The notes below the pieces were generated by a model, which saw nothing but the letters and a program-made list of their open reading frames with translations, ran no database searches and was not told the origin of the DNA. Below, one piece after another: positions 5,339-8,068 of a stretch of DNA of 8,068 nt (positions within the stretch are counted from its first letter, which is position 1; each line of letters starts with the position of its first letter). The DNA is from an uncultured bacterium (lineage in GTDB: Bacteria; Patescibacteriota; Minisyncoccia; Phycocordibacterales; UBA918), in NCBI GenBank assembly GCA_903839715.1, contig CAIMDH010000137.1, forward strand, positions 1 to 8,068, written 5' to 3'. The translations under genes were made by a program, and so were the position numbers.

Positions 5339-7558
5339 CTAGGAGGCGAAGGGTGAGCGTTCGTGCGGAGATTGTTTGAACAGCTTCTCGATTTTTTTGG
5401 CTGCAAGCGGGTCGTCGTATTCGGCAGTAACCGGGGCCGGTGGTACCTCTATAGTCGGTGAAGTTGGCGGAATTAGTGTTGTATCTAGGGTGCGAAAGGC
5501 TTCTTCTGTCTCAAAAGCCAAGCGCTCAAGCTCAGCCCGCGCCGCTTCTGCCAGGGTCTGCGCAGGCGCTGACACAGGTGTGGTCGGAGCGGCCGGTACG
5601 ACCGGTGCGGTCGACTCGACAGGCACAGCTGGTATATCTATGCTCGACACCTTCACAACAGGGTCCTGAGGTTGAGTTTCTGATTTTGAATCTACATGCT
5701 TTAAGGCTTCGGCGAGCGCACTGCGCAAACTAACCGTTCCGACGGCACTGTTTTTCGGTACAGCTTTGGTCGACTGGTCAACTTTTGGTACGACGTTACT
5801 TTTCTTAGTTTGTTCCTCTTCACTGATCCTGGCAAGTACTGCACGAAGATCAAGAGCCGACCGGACTGGTGGCGTTGGGCGCTGTCGAACTTCTGGTGTA
5901 TGTGTTGCTTTCGGAACGTGAGTTTTTACGTGAGTTTGAGCGGGTGGTGTTGTTGGAGCATGCGTTGGTACATGTACTGGTAAGTGAGCGGGAACATGTA
6001 CTGCTGTTTGTATCAGCTTCTTATCTTTATGTGCACGCTCGACGATACGCCTTTGTGCTTCGGCCGCGTTACGCTCTTGCTGTGGAGTTGGTTCGGTCTT
6101 GGTATTGTCATACTTAGGTACTTCAACTGTTTTGAACACATCTTGGTGTTCGGTTACTTCTTTAGCCGTATGACTTATTTCTGCAGGGATGTTTGGTTTT
6201 GGTGCAGCAGAAACAAAAGCGGGAGCAGTTGGATTTTTCTTCGGGACAGGCAAGGTCACTACCTTGACTGGTGTATGAAGGTCAGTTACCAATTTCTCGA
6301 CCTCCTCTCGAGGACGAGCATAGTTCTGGCGACTAGCAGCGACTACCATTTGCTTGCAAGAAAGGTGTGGACGTTCAACCGGCGGTAACGTGATAGCCGA
6401 AAACGGCTGCGAACCAATACCATCAATCATCAAAGTGAGGTAAATCTGCGCAAAGCCCAGGTTGACCAAGTCGGTCGCCAAAAAGCGTGGCGAGAATACA
6501 GTCTCGAGCACCTCAGCATCAAACGGACCAACTCGAAATGCGATAGTGGTACCGACGTTACCAAAGACGGCATTACGCACATCTTCTTCCATCTGTTCAA
6601 TGTACTGGTGGGCAATGATGAGATTGAGGTGGTACTTACGAGCTTCAGAGAGAATATTAGCAAAAGTAGCATTGGCAAAAGATTGGAATTCGTCAACATA
6701 GAAATAGAAGTTCGGCATCGTACGCATCTGCTCCACTGGCAAATCAGCACGGCTCATCGCCGCTAAGTAGATACGGGTAGTGAGCATCGAACCAAGCAAG
6801 TTGGCATTGGTCTCCCCCACCAAGCCTTTGGAGAGGTTCATGATAAGAATCTTTTTCTCATCCATGATTTTACGAATATCAAAACTGGAATGGGGTTGAC
6901 CAATGATATTACGAATGAGTGGATTACCAGTAAACTGGCCGATCTTATTTTGAATCGCTGGTAACGCCTCAGCGGCAAAGCGGTCGGTGTAGTTGGCAAA
7001 TTCCTCAGTCCAAAAGGCTTTTACGGCCGGGTCTTTGATATAGTCGACCACTTGCTTGCGGTAGGCTTTGTCGGAGAAGAGACGGTTAACCGACAGCAGT
7101 GTGGTGTCTGGATACTCAATGAGTGCAAGGAGGGCATTAGTGAGGATGTACTCCATACGCGCACTCCAGGCATCCACCCAAATCTTCTTGAAGGTTGACA
7201 TCAGGCCCGAGACCACCAAGTGACGTTTATCTGGACCAACGTCCTCCATCACGTTAAAAGAAACTGGGTTGGCCAAATCAAACGGCGCAAAATAAACCAC
7301 GTCGTTGAGACGGTGCTCCGGCACATAATCAAGCAATGTCTCAGCAGCCGAACCGTGTGGGTCGATGAAGGCCATTCCTTCACCGTTTTGGATATCCTGA
7401 GCAGCCATGTTTTCGAGCAGGGTCGACTTACCCATACCTGTCTTCCCTACCACATACATGTGACGCTGGCGGTCTTTAGCCTTAATACCAAAAGGTATCT
7501 GCTTGCCCCGGGCATCAGTTTTTGCAAAGAACGTAATTTTCTCAGGATTAAAACTCAT
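5339..7558 (-). CDS. VirD4/TraG-type P-loop ATPase with long disordered His/Pro-rich tail
   Basis: Residues about 1-430 form a type IV secretion/conjugation-style AAA+ ATPase: Walker A GKTGMGKST (38-46), 'GMAFIDPHGS' (61-70), Walker B 'FYFYVDEFQSF' (284-294, D289/E290), the following 'LSEARKYHLNLIIAHQY' (303-319) typical of the TraG/TraM-recognition region, and 'NVGTTIAFRVG' (334-344). Family members are ring motors that pump DNA or feed substrates to a secretion channel. Unlike classical VirD4 there is no N-terminal membrane anchor, so it is probably soluble or recruited. Residues 431-739 are low-complexity Pro/Ala/Thr/Val with a His-Val-Pro repeat (519-554) and short helices LRAVLARI (571-578) and LRSALAEA (611-618). 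No relaxase, VirB4 or channel gene is visible here. The Shine-Dalgarno site is absent; an extended -10 lies 15 bases upstream of the ATG. The motor domain is certain; its substrate is not known. Confidence 0.88.
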   Translation of the reverse strand: MSFNPEKITFFAKTDARGKQIPFGIKAKDRQRHMYVVGKTGMGKSTLLENMAAQDIQNGEGMAFIDPHGSAAETLLDYVPEHRLNDVVYFAPFDLANPVSFNVMEDVGPDKRHLVVSGLMSTFKKIWVDAWSARMEYILTNALLALIEYPDTTLLSVNRLFSDKAYRKQVVDYIKDPAVKAFWTEEFANYTDRFAAEALPAIQNKIGQFTGNPLIRNIIGQPHSSFDIRKIMDEKKILIMNLSKGLVGETNANLLGSMLTTRIYLAAMSRADLPVEQMRTMPNFYFYVDEFQSFANATFANILSEARKYHLNLIIAHQYIEQMEEDVRNAVFGNVGTTIAFRVGPFDAEVLETVFSPRFLATDLVNLGFAQIYLTLMIDGIGSQPFSAITLPPVERPHLSCKQMVVAASRQNYARPREEVEKLVTDLHTPVKVVTLPVPKKNPTAPAFVSAAPKPNIPAEISHTAKEVTEHQDVFKTVEVPKYDNTKTEPTPQQERNAAEAQRRIVERAHKDKKLIQTAVHVPAHLPVHVPTHAPTTPPAQTHVKTHVPKATHTPEVRQRPTPPVRSALDLRAVLARISEEEQTKKSNVVPKVDQSTKAVPKNSAVGTVSLRSALAEALKHVDSKSETQPQDPVVKVSSIDIPAVPVESTAPVVPAAPTTPVSAPAQTLAEAARAELERLAFETEEAFRTLDTTLIPPTSPTIEVPPAPVTAEYDDPLAAKKIEKLFKQSPHERSPFAS
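5897..6004 (-). repeat. Imperfect His-Val-Pro coding repeat in the ATPase tail
   Basis: Residues 519-554 of the ATPase repeat short units of the type HVPAHLP, HVPTHAP, THVKTHVP, giving seven histidines at near-regular 4-residue spacing in the first half (521, 525, 529, 533). At the DNA level this appears as recurring GTACATGTACTGG/GGAACATGTACTG-like blocks. It is a degenerate in-frame tandem repeat. Confidence 0.7.
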
Positions 7559-7573
7559 AGCAAATATACGAGT

Positions 7574-7582
7574 AGTATAGCA
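7574..7582 (-). promoter_or_regulatory. Extended -10 promoter of the ATPase gene
   Basis: TGCTATACT on the minus strand is a clear extended -10 and begins right after the T-tract of the upstream terminator; any -35 would lie inside the hairpin DNA. The predicted start gives a leader of about 9 bases. A second hexamer, TATATT (7563-7568), would give a leaderless transcript. Position at the head of the cluster makes this its likely main promoter. Confidence 0.45.
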
Positions 7583-7621
7583 AACAAAAGCCCCAGTAAC
7601 CGAAGGTCCCTGGGGCTTTTG
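7583..7621 (-). terminator. Rho-independent terminator after the 128-aa gene
   Basis: CAAAAGCCCCA (7585-7595) pairs perfectly with TGGGGCTTTTG (7611-7621). The 15-base interior contains a further ACC-GAA-GGT mini-stem. On the minus strand the stem ends in TTTTGTTTG, a usable U tract. It lies 11 bases after the stop of the 128-aa gene and separates it from the ATPase gene. Confidence 0.85.
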
Positions 7622-7632
7622 TGAAATATATC

Positions 7633-8019
7633 TTACTCTTTCTGATTTTTAATTCTCGCTAGATTTGCCCTGGCCACCTCTCCTGCCTTGGCCTCATTTT
7701 CCAATTCGTTCATACTATCAGGATCAATTTCACGAAACTGCTCAAAAATTTTACCCAGTTCCGCAACATCATTTTCATGTTGCTCTTCTGAAATATTTAA
7801 CACAGGGTTACCGTCCTCCTCATATATATAACCACCATTTTCATTTAATTGAATACGAACAGGTGACTCTTTTAAATTTTCATGGGGTACAATTCCGCCT
7901 ATTTTGTATACTGCTTCTAAATCTTTCAGTCCCTCTTCTGTTAAGGGAAGTTCAGTATCCTCACTGTTTCTTTTTTCTCCTTCTTCTCCATGCGGCATTG
8001 GTTGATTTTCAGGAATCAT
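7633..8019 (-). CDS. Acidic hypothetical protein (128 aa)
   Basis: I do not recognise this family. The start is set at ATG 8017-8019 because it follows the stop codon of the upstream gene by one base (TAA-T-ATG), a typical coupling arrangement. The longer reading from a TTG at 8052 would overlap the upstream gene's end. No Shine-Dalgarno site is present. The product is strongly acidic and Glu/Asn-rich: a disordered N-terminus (about 1-28, MIPENQPMPHGEEGEKR...), a middle part with beta-like segments (about 32-78, including VRIQLNENGGYIY), and a helical C-terminus (about 82-128, DVAELGKIFEQFREIDPD ... ARANLARI). No signal peptide, membrane helix, Cys or catalytic motif is visible. Base composition is lower in GC (about 36% over 7681-7920 by hand count) than the cluster genes. 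It ends just before a strong terminator, so it is the last gene of its operon. Confidence 0.7.
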   Translation of the reverse strand: MIPENQPMPHGEEGEKRNSEDTELPLTEEGLKDLEAVYKIGGIVPHENLKESPVRIQLNENGGYIYEEDGNPVLNISEEQHENDVAELGKIFEQFREIDPDSMNELENEAKAGEVARANLARIKNQKE

Positions 8020-8020
8020 A

Positions 8021-8068
8021 TTAAACTTTGTATTTATCAGCCAATTCTTCAAGGGAAGGCTCTGAAAC
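8021..8068 (-). CDS. C-terminal end of an unidentified gene (runs off right edge)
   Basis: An open frame entering from the right edge gives VSEPSLEELADKYKV followed by TAA (8021-8023). The final residues look like a short charged helix. One base separates its stop from the ATG of the 128-aa gene, which suggests a two-gene or longer operon. Fifteen codons are too few to identify a family. Confidence 0.5.
   Translation of the reverse strand, partial: VSEPSLEELADKYKV

Noticed and set aside
8020..8052. TTG start at 8052 for the 139-aa version of the right-edge hypothetical protein
   Set aside because: It would overlap the open frame ending at 8021 for 30 bases and uses a rare start, while the ATG at 8017-8019 sits one base after that stop.
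535..8068. UGA recoding (genetic code 25, known in some CPR lineages)
   Set aside because: All eight visible gene ends use TAA or TAG, but no gene contains an in-frame TGA and all read through their full domain lengths with the standard bacterial code, so there is no sign of recoding.
1..8068. CRISPR array, tRNA, rRNA, insertion sequence or integrase
   Set aside because: No direct-repeat/spacer pattern, cloverleaf-capable gap, transposase motif or terminal repeats were seen; genes fill nearly all of the window and the longest gap is about 114 bases.

Overview
The window looks like chromosomal DNA from a Candidate Phyla Radiation (Patescibacteria/Parcubacteria-like) bacterium. This is inferred from gene content, since no rRNA or phylogenetic marker is present. 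The signs are a soluble VirD4/TraG-type ATPase with a long disordered tail, followed immediately by a secreted lamin-tail-domain (LTD)/PKD surface protein, plus genes with almost no Shine-Dalgarno sequences and -10 boxes placed directly in front of start codons. All genes are on the minus strand, so transcription runs from high to low coordinates.

Right edge (7583-8068): the last 15 codons of an unidentified gene, then a small acidic AT-rich hypothetical protein (128 aa) one base downstream, closed by a strong hairpin terminator at about 7583-7621. A new extended -10 promoter starts immediately after the terminator.

Central cluster (535-7558): VirD4/TraG-like ATPase (739 aa), LTD-PKD-LTD-like membrane-anchored surface protein (481 aa, 3 bp downstream), YvcK/GlmR-type UDP-sugar-binding regulator (334 aa), GT4-like glycosyltransferase (448 aa) and a sulfotransferase-fold protein (294 aa, 4 bp downstream of the glycosyltransferase). 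The genes are tightly packed, but -10-like boxes sit directly upstream of yvcK and of the glycosyltransferase gene, so several overlapping transcription units are likely. The cell-envelope theme is coherent: envelope-precursor control, sugar transfer, a surface protein and a secretion or DNA-handling motor. Direct cooperation between the products is inference.

Left edge (1-483): a 68-aa hypothetical gene with its own promoter, the only good Shine-Dalgarno sequence in the window and a strong terminator (about 165-198). It is followed by the first 37 codons of a HicA-family mRNA interferase toxin. The toxin promoter is embedded in a near-perfect 13-bp inverted repeat that reaches into the start codon, a probable autoregulatory operator. 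The hicB antitoxin would lie beyond the left edge.

The most notable points are the sulfotransferase-fold protein that has lost both PAPS-binding signatures, the glycosyltransferase with an altered EX7E region, the pattern of leaderless or near-leaderless promoters, and the His/Pro-repeat tail of the ATPase. I do not see a clearly new defence or mobile system in this window.
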